Assembly: GCA_964461025.1 (NCBI GenBank)
Contig: CAYWSE010000005.1
Coordinates: 14,679-78,678 of the forward strand
From: JAHBVL01 sp964461025
GTDB taxonomy: Bacteria; Chloroflexota; Chloroflexia; Thermomicrobiales; UBA6265
DNA: 64,000 nucleotides
Direction of reading: 5' to 3'
Numbering within the stretch: the stretch's first letter is position 1; each line of letters begins with the position of its first letter. This document shows, one piece after another, positions 51,156-59,185 of this stretch. Made by a program: the position numbers and the translations under genes. The notes under the pieces were generated by a model. That model ran no database searches. It was not told the DNA's origin and worked only from the letters and a program-made list of their open reading frames with translations.

Positions 51156-52007
51156 ATGTCGATCGTCGGCGAGAATCGCCTCTGGCAGCGATTCCTCTAC
51201 TTCTACATACCTCTGGGGCTGTTCGTCGCGTTTCTGTTAATGCCCTTCTATTGGATGTTGGTCGTATCACTGCGTCCGACCGCGGATTTGCTCGACCGAG
51301 TCCGGAATCCGTTTCTGATCTATAGTGTGACGCTGGACCACTACCGGTTTCTCTTCCAGGACACGGCGTTTAACACCTGGATGAAGAACACCTTCATCGT
51401 AACGGTCTGCGCGACGCTGCTGTCGCTCTTTTGCGCCATTCTGATTGGGTACGCGCTGGGCCGGTTCCAGTTCCGGATGGGCAACGCCCTGGGAGCGGCG
51501 ATCTTCATCGCCTATCTCGTGCCGCCGACCCTCCTCTTTATTCCTCTCGCTCAGATCATCTCTGAGTATGGTTTGTACAACAGTTACTGGGCATTGATTC
51601 TCACCTATCCGACGTTTCTGATTCCCTTCGCCAGCTGGCTGCTCATGGGGTATTTCCGCACGATTTCCGCAGAACTGGAGGACGCGGCACTTGTCGACGG
51701 CGCCAGCCGCTTGCAGGCGATGCGGCAGATTGTGTTGCCGCTGGCGATGCCAGGCGTGCTGTCGGCCGGCATCTTCTGCTTCACACTCGCCTGGAATGAG
51801 TTTCTCTATGCACTGGTCTTCATGGGAACGGCCGAGATGAAAACGATCCCGGTTGGCGTCGTCAGCGACCTGATCAAGGCCGACACCTTCATGTGGGGTC
51901 CACTGATGGCCGCCGGCATCCTCGGCTCAGTCCCGGTGGCGATCGCCTATTCCTTCTTCGTCGACAACTACGTCAGTGGTCTGACCGCCGGCGCCACCAA
52001 GGGCTGA
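51156..52007 (+). CDS. Sugar ABC transporter permease, MalG/UgpE type
   Basis: 283 residues, six spans, with the EAA loop in SAELEDAALVDGASRLQAMRQ followed by VLPLAMPGVLSAGIF, and a MalG-like C-terminus (NYVSGLTAGATKG). It is the last gene of the importer; the operon ends 130 bases before an unrelated toxin-antitoxin-like pair. No ATPase gene follows. Confidence 0.9.
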   Translation: MSIVGENRLWQRFLYFYIPLGLFVAFLLMPFYWMLVVSLRPTADLLDRVRNPFLIYSVTLDHYRFLFQDTAFNTWMKNTFIVTVCATLLSLFCAILIGYALGRFQFRMGNALGAAIFIAYLVPPTLLFIPLAQIISEYGLYNSYWALILTYPTFLIPFASWLLMGYFRTISAELEDAALVDGASRLQAMRQIVLPLAMPGVLSAGIFCFTLAWNEFLYALVFMGTAEMKTIPVGVVSDLIKADTFMWGPLMAAGILGSVPVAIAYSFFVDNYVSGLTAGATKG

Positions 52008-52141
52008 CGCGAACCCGTTGGTTGTCTCCACTTGCTTATCGTAGTGAATCGACGGCGAAGCCAAGAGCCAGATCTTGCGGCGACTCTGCGCGGTGAGCTG
52101 CCCGTTGGCCTGCTACTATTGCCCCATACGGAGCGGAGATC

Positions 52142-52366
52142 ATGTCCACGAAGATCAAGGATCGACAGACGCGTACAGCCATCCTCTCCCCTGAGGAGGG
52201 GAAGGCGTTCTTCGAGGATGCGATCCTGGAACTCCTTGGGATCAGCGGGGAAGAGTTCTTGCGCCGCTATGATACTGGAGAATATGCGGATCTCCCTGAC
52301 ACGCCTGAGAACTGGGACATCATCGAAGCAACAATGTTGATCCCCTTTGGCCGCTCAGGCACCTGA
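52142..52366 (+). CDS. Small partner protein of a TumE-like pair (possible antitoxin)
   Basis: 74 residues, start ATG with GGAG close by. It carries a recurrent small-protein pattern: RTRTAILSPEEGKAFFEDA, then LLGISGEEFLRRYDTGEYA and an acidic ENWDIIEATMLIPFGR end. Similar proteins are found next to TumE-like toxins in cyanobacteria and Chloroflexota. No DNA-binding domain is obvious. It overlaps the next gene by 20 bases, which implies coupled translation. Confidence 0.6.
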   Translation: MSTKIKDRQTRTAILSPEEGKAFFEDAILELLGISGEEFLRRYDTGEYADLPDTPENWDIIEATMLIPFGRSGT

Positions 52367-52919
52367 GCGTACACTCGACGCCTGGATTGAATCGCTGCGG
52401 CGAGCAATCCAATGTGTGGCGGCCGCCGAAGTCTTCGGCAGTGGACGAGTGCCCGGCATAACCCACAGCGCTCGCATCGTAACTCCCTATGCGCTGGAAC
52501 TAAGCAGCATTCGTTTGCCGCTCAAGAGCGGACGAGTTTATTTGCGACTGCGCGTGGTCATCGACTATCGGATCGACGAGATAAGCGACAATCCTCGCTC
52601 CGAGAGATTCATTGTGGATGAACTCCGCTATGCATATCGTGTGTCGAACTTCGTGGATGAAGAGTTATTCGTCTATCACTTCCATCCGGAGAGTGAGAGT
52701 GTCATACACCATCCGCACCTGCATATGATTGCGCCCCCGTTCGATCTTCCACAGCACCCGTCAGGCCAACCCTCTGTCAAGCTCCCAATCAGCAAGGCCC
52801 ACTTCCCTACTGGCCACGTCACGCTCCAGCAGGTCATCCGCCTGCTGATCGAGGACTTCGGCGTCGAGACGCGCGTGCCCAACTGGAGAGAAGTGCTGGG
52901 AGAGCCCGACGGATCATAG
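52347..52919 (+). CDS. TumE/DUF6516-like toxin candidate
   Basis: 190 residues if translation starts at TTG 52347; the true start may be further in, since the first 60 residues have no counterpart in TumE. The core carries the pattern seen in that family: LRLRVVIDYRIDEISDN, then VDELRYAYRVSNF and FVYHFHPESESVIHHPHLHM (His-rich). The C-terminal domain is unassigned. TumE-type proteins are toxins of small type II modules. It follows a small partner with a 20-base overlap. The homology is by eye and the core is longer than usual, so confidence is moderate. Confidence 0.5.
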   Translation: MAAQAPERTLDAWIESLRRAIQCVAAAEVFGSGRVPGITHSARIVTPYALELSSIRLPLKSGRVYLRLRVVIDYRIDEISDNPRSERFIVDELRYAYRVSNFVDEELFVYHFHPESESVIHHPHLHMIAPPFDLPQHPSGQPSVKLPISKAHFPTGHVTLQQVIRLLIEDFGVETRVPNWREVLGEPDGS

Positions 52920-52940
52920 GCTCTCCCTGACTGCTGACCG

Positions 52941-54431
52941 CTACTCCGTCACCACCAGCGTGCCGCGCATCCACGGATGTGGAATGCAGTAGTAGGGGAA
53001 GACGCCTGCTTCCTCGAACGTATGCGACCACGTCGCACCGGCGTCCATGAACCCAGAATCGAACTTCCCATCCGGTGTCCCGGCCAAACCGTCGGAGACT
53101 CCCGATGTCACGGTATGGGCAACCATATCGTGGTTCGTCCAGCGAATCGTGGTGCCGACCGCGATCTCGACCAGCGGCGGGTCGTAGGCATGATCGGAAT
53201 GATCCGGCGCAAACGCGCCTTCGGTAATGCTGATCTCCACACCAGCTTCCGCCGCCGGAGAAGGAGACATATGATCGGCGGAACCCTCCGCCGCCTCTGG
53301 CGCCGAGAAGACTTGCTCATCTGGATCGCCTTCGATCACGATCTGTCCTATGAGCCCCTTGTAGAACGCCCGGGACAACGCATGATCTACCAGAATGATG
53401 GTCGAGGGAACGAGCGCCTTGAGTTCCACCACCGTCCCACCACCCGCGACGACAAGCGTCGACTGCGAGCCGCGAATCACCCGGTTGGACGGATGCGTCG
53501 ACGACTCGGGATAGACAACGTCCCAGTGCGATCCGATCGGATGAAAACTGGAGAGTTTGTTCAGACCCTGGTTGACGAAATGGATGCGTGCCCGCTCGCC
53601 AACGTTCATCCGGAGCGCGTTATCTCCCCTCAGGGCATTCGTGCGGCCGTTGAAGGTGAAGTATTTCGGGCGCTCCTCGACGAGCGAAATCCGGTCGAAC
53701 GGCGCGACGCCTTCGTCGGTCGATCCGGGCTCGGAGACATACCATTCGCTCTGAGATATCGCCCATTCGTGATCGACCGCAGGGAGTGGTTCCTCCGGGT
53801 CGACAATGAAGATGCCATACATCCCATGCGCGATGTGCGACGGCACATCGTCGTACGCGCAGTGATACATATACGCGCCCGGATACATGAGCCGCGCGTG
53901 GACCGTGCGCGTTTCGCCGGGAACCGCAGTCAATCCTTCCGCGCCGCCGCCTTGACCGGTCACGGCATGAAAGTCGATGTTGTGTGGGTGTTTGCTGCTG
54001 GCGAGATTGGTCATGGAAATCGTCACGAAGTCGCCGACTCTGCCACGAATGACTGGTCCCGGCGAGCCGCAGAGGACATCCTCCTCACCAGCCATGCGGA
54101 ACCCCCACATTTCGGTGTAGACGCTATTGTCCGGGTCGAGCGGACAGATGCCCTCGATCGACTCCAGATGGATTTCCCAGGTTCGCTGATCGCTACGCTG
54201 AGCGGGTGGGGGCACGCTTGGCGCCCATGCCATATGGACTTCATCGTCAGGCGCGGGCAACAATTCCTCGACCGGCGTCAGCGTTGGCAGAATGCTGTCC
54301 GCGGGGGTCCACTGCGTGACGCCCTGCGCGGTCGTGCCTTGCGCGCTATTAAGCGCGACGACAGGCGCCGCAAGACTGGCCCCAACCGAGGCGCCCACGA
54401 ACGATCTCCGGGAAAACGTTCCGAGTGGCAC
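52941..54431 (-). CDS. nirK: NirK-type copper nitrite reductase with a C-terminal cupredoxin domain
   Basis: 496 residues from GTG 54431 (AGGAAAGGA nine bases upstream); GTG 54455 is an alternative. A Tat leader (FSRRSFVGASVGASLAAP) leads to a two-domain NirK core. Type 1 and 2 copper ligands are all visible: HNIDFHAVTG, YHCAYDDVPSHIAHGMYG, SSFHPIGSHWD and VDHALSRAFYKGL. The catalytic Asp is in NIDFHA. An extra C-terminal cupredoxin (about 390-496) has its own copper set in VAHTVTSG and YYCIPHPWM. It would reduce nitrite to NO outside the membrane, with the added domain as electron entry. No other denitrification gene is near. Confidence 0.85.
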   Translation of the reverse strand: MPLGTFSRRSFVGASVGASLAAPVVALNSAQGTTAQGVTQWTPADSILPTLTPVEELLPAPDDEVHMAWAPSVPPPAQRSDQRTWEIHLESIEGICPLDPDNSVYTEMWGFRMAGEEDVLCGSPGPVIRGRVGDFVTISMTNLASSKHPHNIDFHAVTGQGGGAEGLTAVPGETRTVHARLMYPGAYMYHCAYDDVPSHIAHGMYGIFIVDPEEPLPAVDHEWAISQSEWYVSEPGSTDEGVAPFDRISLVEERPKYFTFNGRTNALRGDNALRMNVGERARIHFVNQGLNKLSSFHPIGSHWDVVYPESSTHPSNRVIRGSQSTLVVAGGGTVVELKALVPSTIILVDHALSRAFYKGLIGQIVIEGDPDEQVFSAPEAAEGSADHMSPSPAAEAGVEISITEGAFAPDHSDHAYDPPLVEIAVGTTIRWTNHDMVAHTVTSGVSDGLAGTPDGKFDSGFMDAGATWSHTFEEAGVFPYYCIPHPWMRGTLVVTE

Positions 54432-54455
54432 TGTCTGTGTTCCTTTCCTGGTCAC

Positions 54456-54936
54456 TGTCGTTCCCGGCGTGACAACACTGCCGGGATTGAGGTTTGCAGG
54501 TAACTATGCACAAACGCGCGTGTTTGGGGTGTGGCAATGGATTAAACGGCGTTGCAAGACCGTGACAACTCGGTGCTGGCTGTCGGTCCGAATCATTTCG
54601 AGTCAGCATGCCAGCCGCCGGCGCCAACGCGGCATGAAAAGCGCCTGTCATCCTGAGCGGAACGGAGCGCCAGCGAAGTGCAGTCGAAGGATCTGCCGCC
54701 TCAGCGGCAAGCCTCCGACATCGTCGATCAAATGGCGAGACCTTCTTCCCGAGAGAGGCGTCCGTACCGACTTTTTCACCGCAGTCTGTCGAGGCATCTA
54801 TCGTCTATGGCGCGCAGCGTCGTCCCAATGAGCGACGATCCTGGACCCGAACGAGAGATTCCTCCACTTCGCTGCGGCTCCGGTCGGAATGACACAGTTT
54901 GGACGCGATGCCCTGTGGGGATTGGACCGGGCCCGG
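54456..54936. other. Repeat-containing intergenic region between two divergent-end genes
   Basis: 481 bases without a gene. The part next to 54456 is the promoter region of the NirK-like gene. From 54647 it is occupied by an inverted pair of dispersed repeat ends, with a small hairpin TGCCGC-CTCA-GCGGCA at 54694-54709. The rest lies at the 3' end of the sulfonate-type permease gene. Confidence 0.55.
54647..54894. repeat. Inverted pair of dispersed repeat ends
   Basis: The left end, 54647-54694, reads GTCATCCTGAGCGGAACGGA, then GCGCCAGCGAAGTGCAGTCG and AAGGATCT. The right end, 54853-54894, is the same kind of sequence inverted: its minus strand reads GTGTCATTCCGACCGGAGCC, then GCAGCGAAGTGGAGGAATCTCT. 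About 160 bases separate them, with no coding content. The layout recalls a miniature inverted-repeat element, but no target-site duplication is obvious. Confidence 0.6.
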
Positions 54937-55776
54937 CTAGACCTTAACGGTGTCCGTCCAGCGCAGGAGGTATGTCTCCAGCTTTTGCAGCAGCAGATCA
55001 CTCGTTTTGCCGAGGATCGCCAGCAGAATGATGCTCAGCACAATAACGTCGGCACGACCGCTGTTCTGACCGTCGATCAACAGGAATCCAAGGCCGGTCG
55101 ATGCGCCGATCAGTTCTGCCGCGACAAGGAAGAGCCACCCTTGCGCGAGACCGAGTCGCAATCCGGTCATCAGGGAGGGGAGCGCGGCGGGCAAGGTGAC
55201 TTCCCATGCCAGCGAAAAGCGCCGGTACCCATAGGCCGACGCCGCCTCGATCAACTTTCGGTCGATCTGCCGGATGCCGCTGACGAGGTTGGCGTAGACG
55301 GGGAAGAACACGCCGATGGCAATGAGCGTGATTTTGGGTTGCTCGCCAATTCCCATCCAGAGGACGAACAAGGGCACCCAGGCCAGCGAGGGAATCGCCC
55401 GAAATGCCTGAACACTGGGGTCGACCAACGCTCCCACCAGCGGTGACAACCCCACCATGAGCCCGATGCCAACCGCCAGCAGCGCCCCAAAGGCAAAGCC
55501 GCGGGCGACACGCTCAAGGCTCATCATAATGTGTTCCTGCAGTCTGCCGCTGTTCCAGAGTTGTTCGGCCGCGCGCCAGACATCAACTGGAGCCGGCAGC
55601 TGACCCCGGCTGTAGATTTCGGCATTGACGACCAGCTGCCACAGGATAAGAAGCCCGATCGGAAGAATGAGGCCCAGTCCCAGCCGTTGAAGCTTGCTCG
55701 TCCCGGGCAAGGCGCTCTTCACCCCCTGCAGGGCGCTTTGCGGCGTCGACGTTGGATATGGGATCTGGGCCATCAT
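54937..55776 (-). CDS. ABC transporter permease, SsuC/TauC/NrtB family
   Basis: 279 residues with six spans. The N-terminal membrane segment (LGLILPIGLLILWQLVVNAE) and the periplasmic YSRGQLPAPVDVWRAAEQLW are followed by the EAA loop (KLIEAASAYGYRRFSLAWEV) typical of sulfonate/taurine/nitrate permeases. It is the last gene of the three-gene importer, 48 bases after the binding-protein stop. It should form the membrane channel with itself and be driven by the 56968-57750 ATPase. Confidence 0.9.
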   Translation of the reverse strand: MMAQIPYPTSTPQSALQGVKSALPGTSKLQRLGLGLILPIGLLILWQLVVNAEIYSRGQLPAPVDVWRAAEQLWNSGRLQEHIMMSLERVARGFAFGALLAVGIGLMVGLSPLVGALVDPSVQAFRAIPSLAWVPLFVLWMGIGEQPKITLIAIGVFFPVYANLVSGIRQIDRKLIEAASAYGYRRFSLAWEVTLPAALPSLMTGLRLGLAQGWLFLVAAELIGASTGLGFLLIDGQNSGRADVIVLSIILLAILGKTSDLLLQKLETYLLRWTDTVKV

Positions 55777-55824
55777 TGTTCCTTTATTGCCTGGCCCCCA
55801 AAATGGGGAGCCTGCTCCAGAACG

Positions 55825-56847
55825 CTAGCTCGCCGGTGTGTATATCTCGGAAATAAGCTCGGTGGAATAGAGGGTATCGAGTGCCTCCTGCACATCAGAC
55901 CCGGGCTGTAGTTGATCTTCCGCCTCGAAGATGGGAATCACCACCTCCAGCACCGCCCGCTGAACATCGCCTGGAATCGGGTTGATGTCGAGATTCGTCC
56001 GGTCGTGCAGCACCACGTTCGAGACTTCCTCTGTCAACTCGGCTTCCTTGGCCAGGATCGCCGACGCTTCCGCGGGGTTCTCCTGAATCCAGATCCGGGC
56101 TCGCTCGTACTGCGTCAGAATCCGCGAAACGACGGCCGGCTGGTCGTTCAGGAAGTTCTCCCGAATGTTCAGATACCCCCAGGTGTTGAAATCGATGTTG
56201 CGGTAGAAGAGAACTGAGCCTTCTTCCAGCTCGGTCTGGGCCATGTAGGGATCGAGTCCCGCCCAGGCATCGACATCGCCGTTGATCAGCGCTACCCGGC
56301 CGTCGGCATGTTGCAGGTTGACAACTTCGACATCTGAACCCGAAAGACCGACTGACGCGAGCGACTGGAGGAGAAAGAAGTAGGGATCGGTGCCCTTGGT
56401 TGCGGCCACCTTTTTGCCGGCAAGGTCCTCGATTGCCGCGATCTCGGATCCTTCCTTGACAACCAGAGCCGCCCATTCCGGCTGCGAGAAGAGATAGATG
56501 GTGTGGATATTCGACCCGTTGGTGCGAGCCAACAGAGCGGCCGAGCCTGCCGTCGATCCGATATCGACAACGTCCGAGCGGAGCCATTCATTCGCCTTGT
56601 TGCTTCCAGCGCTCCAGACCCACTCGATCTCAGCGCCATCGGCCGAAAACTCCTCTTCCAGCCACCCGTGTTCCCGGATGACGAGACTGCTGGGATTCCA
56701 GAACGCATAATCGAGCCGGATCTTGTCGGGAACATCGGAATCCTGGGCGCGCGACGCGCGAGGCGCAACGGCAGAAACACCGGCGGCGAGTCCGGCTCCA
56801 GCGATGCCGCCGAGCACTGTGCGTCGAGAGATACGTGACTGGGTCAT
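55825..56847 (-). CDS. Aliphatic sulfonate/taurine/NitT-type substrate-binding protein
   Basis: 340 residues; the ATG follows a clear AGAAGGAG region. A Tat-like leader (ISRRTVLGGIAGAGLAAGVSA) is followed by the NMT1/OMP-like fold: RLDYAFWNPSSLVIREHGW, then VVDIGSTAGSAALLART and KKVAATKGTDPYFFLLQSLA. The last resembles SsuA-like substrate-recognition segments. It would capture a small anion such as a sulfonate. A stem-loop lies in its leader (56871-56888). Confidence 0.85.
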   Translation of the reverse strand: MTQSRISRRTVLGGIAGAGLAAGVSAVAPRASRAQDSDVPDKIRLDYAFWNPSSLVIREHGWLEEEFSADGAEIEWVWSAGSNKANEWLRSDVVDIGSTAGSAALLARTNGSNIHTIYLFSQPEWAALVVKEGSEIAAIEDLAGKKVAATKGTDPYFFLLQSLASVGLSGSDVEVVNLQHADGRVALINGDVDAWAGLDPYMAQTELEEGSVLFYRNIDFNTWGYLNIRENFLNDQPAVVSRILTQYERARIWIQENPAEASAILAKEAELTEEVSNVVLHDRTNLDINPIPGDVQRAVLEVVIPIFEAEDQLQPGSDVQEALDTLYSTELISEIYTPAS

Positions 56848-56870
56848 CTTCCTGTTTTCTCCTTCTAAGC

Positions 56871-56888
56871 GTCCCAGAAATGTGGGAC
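56871..56888. terminator. Small hairpin in the ATPase-to-binding-protein leader
   Basis: GTCCCA (56871-56876) and TGGGAC (56883-56888) with loop GAAATG. It lies between the ATPase stop and the binding-protein start on the minus strand, in the same operon. It is short and may be an mRNA processing or stability element instead of a full terminator. Confidence 0.35.
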
Positions 56889-56967
56889 AGCTTCCCCCCT
56901 GGGAGCGAGTCGACCTGACCGCTCCAAGAACCCTGATGGCGTGTTGCGATATCCCGAAACCGGCTCG

Positions 56968-57750
56968 CTAGTCCGCCGCGGCGCCGTAACTCAATGCGGC
57001 GGACTCTGTACACGGTTCCTCAAAACCGAAGTGACGCAGAATTCTGGTTCGAAGCCGCCCAACAGCCGGATCGGAGCGATCTCTGGCGCGATGAGACGGC
57101 ACAGAAAGGACTTCGACAATCTCTCCCGGCCGGGGAGACATGATCACTACCCGATCGGAGAGATAGAGCGCTTCGTCGATATCATGCGTGACCATCACCA
57201 CCGTCGCGCCGATCTGATTGCGCACATCGGCAAGCAAATCCTGCATCTGCATGCGCGTCAGCGCATCGAGCGCGCCGAATGGCTCGTCGAGCAGCAGGAC
57301 TTCCGGATGCCCGATCAGCGCTCTGGCCAGCGCGACGCGTTGAGCCATGCCGCCAGAGAGCTGATGAGGATAGCAGTGACCGAAACCATCGAGCCCGACC
57401 TGTCCCAGCCACTGGCCGGGCGATGGCTTCTCCTTCGTCCGGCGGGCGCCCACGGCGACATTTGCCTCGACTCGCTTCCATGGGAAGAGACGTGGCTCCT
57501 GAAACATCACCGCGCAGCGCGGATCACGCTGGGCAACAGGTTTGTTGTCGAGAAGAATCTGGCCCTTCGTCGCCGTATCGAGACCGGCCAGCAGGCGGAG
57601 GAGTGTCGACTTGCCGCAGCCACTCGGTCCGACGATCCCCACGAACTCCCCTGGCTCGATGTCGAGATCGATACCGGTGAGCGCGACGACCTCTGTACGG
57701 CTCGAAGGGAACCGTTTTTCCACGCTGCGTATTTTGAGCGATTCAGCCAT
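56968..57750 (-). CDS. ABC transporter ATPase, SsuB/TauB family
   Basis: 260 residues with all ABC motifs: Walker A GIVGPSGCGKSTLLRLLAG, Q-loop VMFQEPRLFPWKRVEANV, signature LSGGMAQRVALARALIGHP, Walker B VLLLDEPFGALD, and H-loop MVTHDIDEALYLSDRV. The QEPRLFPW variant is typical of SsuB/TauB/NrtD. It is the first gene of the importer operon, which also contains 55825-56847 and 54937-55776. It energises uptake of sulfonate or a similar anion. Confidence 0.93.
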   Translation of the reverse strand: MAESLKIRSVEKRFPSSRTEVVALTGIDLDIEPGEFVGIVGPSGCGKSTLLRLLAGLDTATKGQILLDNKPVAQRDPRCAVMFQEPRLFPWKRVEANVAVGARRTKEKPSPGQWLGQVGLDGFGHCYPHQLSGGMAQRVALARALIGHPEVLLLDEPFGALDALTRMQMQDLLADVRNQIGATVVMVTHDIDEALYLSDRVVIMSPRPGEIVEVLSVPSHRARDRSDPAVGRLRTRILRHFGFEEPCTESAALSYGAAAD

Positions 57751-58076
57751 CCGTTGCTGCCCTCACAGCGGTCACGAAAAGACCCCTGGCTGTGGAAGCG
57801 AGGGGTTCGTCAGACGCGGCGCGGAATGGCCGGTTTACCGATCCTCATCTTCCAGATCGTTCTGTCGGAGTTAGCACCAATCCATCATTGGACGGTTGCT
57901 GGGGCTTCATCGGGCCGTTCCCTCTGCCCCTCTGGATGAGTGGTAATCTTCAGTTGTTGATGCACATTATACGGATCAACTTCGGCATGTCAAGTTGGGT
58001 TGAGACAACCATCCAGAGTTCAAGGTCGGGAACCTCCGTTCCGCGGACCACATTCCCAGTTCCCAGTCCCCATTGC
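57751..58076. other. Intergenic region with heptamer tract
   Basis: 326 bases containing the promoter of the sulfonate-type operon (left part) and, from 58030 to 58078, a degenerate 7-bp-phased tract: GAACCTC, CGTTCCG, CGGACCA, CATTCCC, AGTTCCC, AGTCCCC, ATTGCCT. It ends exactly at the stop of the Gfo/Idh gene. I see no gene or RNA here. Confidence 0.5.
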
Positions 58077-59108
58077 CTACAGGAACTCCGCCACTTCGAC
58101 AACCCCCCTCCGCTCAACCGACGCCACGCACGCCATCACCGCAGCCAGACTGCGCAGGTTGTCCTCACCCGTATGGGCTGGAACCGAACCTCCCCGCACC
58201 GCGCCAACGAATGCCTTTAACGAGCCGAGCGTATCTCGGGTCGCCGCCTCCTCATAGGGGAGCACCTCAGCATCGGCGTCAAACATCTGCCGGTGCACGA
58301 CATCGGTGTGCGGGTCGCCTACACCACCGTCGGTCCAGACGCGACCCTTCTCCCCGACGATGTCCCACCAGGCGCTCCACGACGTCCGCTCCCGGTAGGT
58401 TGCTCCCGATCCTTCGTAGTAGACAGGCACGCCATTGTCGAGCTCGAGCAATACCGCGCAGGAGGGATCCTGCTGATACGGACTGTCGGGAACCCGCCAC
58501 GACGCGGCATGGACGCGGGCGATGTCGCGCCCCGTCAGATACCGCAGCAAATCCCAATGATGGATCGTCATATCGATGATGTAGGGATGGTGCATCAGGT
58601 AGCGGAAATTGGTCGCCTCATAGAAAAGACGCATGTCCTCCTGGCAGTTGCCGCCAATCGATACCAGATCTCCGACGTCTCCTCGCTCGATTGCCGCTCG
58701 CAACGTCACCATCGGCGCCCGGTAGCGGTAATTCTGGCTGACAACCAGGAGCTGACCAGCCTCGTTCGCGGCTGTGACGATCGCCCGCGCATCCTCCATC
58801 GTTGCCGCGAGTGGTTTTTCGACCAGCACCGGTTTACCGGCGGCGAGTGCGATGCGCGCCACATCGAGATGTGTTTGTGGTGGTGTGACCACGACCACCG
58901 CGTCGACGTCGACCTCGCTCAGCGCCGACTGCAGATCGCGTTGCGCCTGTTCGGATCGCAGTCCGAGCTCCTCCGCGACCTTGTTCCGGCGCTCATCCAT
59001 CGGTTCGACTACGGCGGCAAGTTCGACGCCGTCCGTCGACTGCACGAGTCTCGCCCACGAGGGTCCGAAGCTGCCAAGACCGGCTACCACGAGTCGCACC
59101 TGGTCCAT
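58077..59108 (-). CDS. Gfo/Idh/MocA-family oxidoreductase
   Basis: 343 residues from ATG 59108 (CAGGAGAAAG upstream); the open frame to 59159 is extra. The Rossmann fold has LVVAGLGSFGPSWARLVQ, AVVVVTPPQTHLDVARIAL and the catalytic VLVEKPLAATMEDARAIV. The C-terminal substrate domain carries HHWDLLRYLTGRDI. Such NAD(P)-dependent enzymes oxidise or reduce sugars and related polyols. It is the last gene of the GNAT cluster strand; its substrate cannot be read from the sequence. Confidence 0.9.
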   Translation of the reverse strand: MDQVRLVVAGLGSFGPSWARLVQSTDGVELAAVVEPMDERRNKVAEELGLRSEQAQRDLQSALSEVDVDAVVVVTPPQTHLDVARIALAAGKPVLVEKPLAATMEDARAIVTAANEAGQLLVVSQNYRYRAPMVTLRAAIERGDVGDLVSIGGNCQEDMRLFYEATNFRYLMHHPYIIDMTIHHWDLLRYLTGRDIARVHAASWRVPDSPYQQDPSCAVLLELDNGVPVYYEGSGATYRERTSWSAWWDIVGEKGRVWTDGGVGDPHTDVVHRQMFDADAEVLPYEEAATRDTLGSLKAFVGAVRGGSVPAHTGEDNLRSLAAVMACVASVERRGVVEVAEFL

Positions 59109-59185
59109 TGTGTTGCTTTCTCCTGTTCGGTGGCTCGAAGGACGATTCTCCATCCCCATGCCGGTTGCCCATTGTCACGAAGGGT

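Noticed and set aside
57020..57060. tRNA-like TTCGA motif
   Set aside because: It lies inside the 3' part of the SsuB-like ATPase gene, and no acceptor or anticodon stems pair around it.
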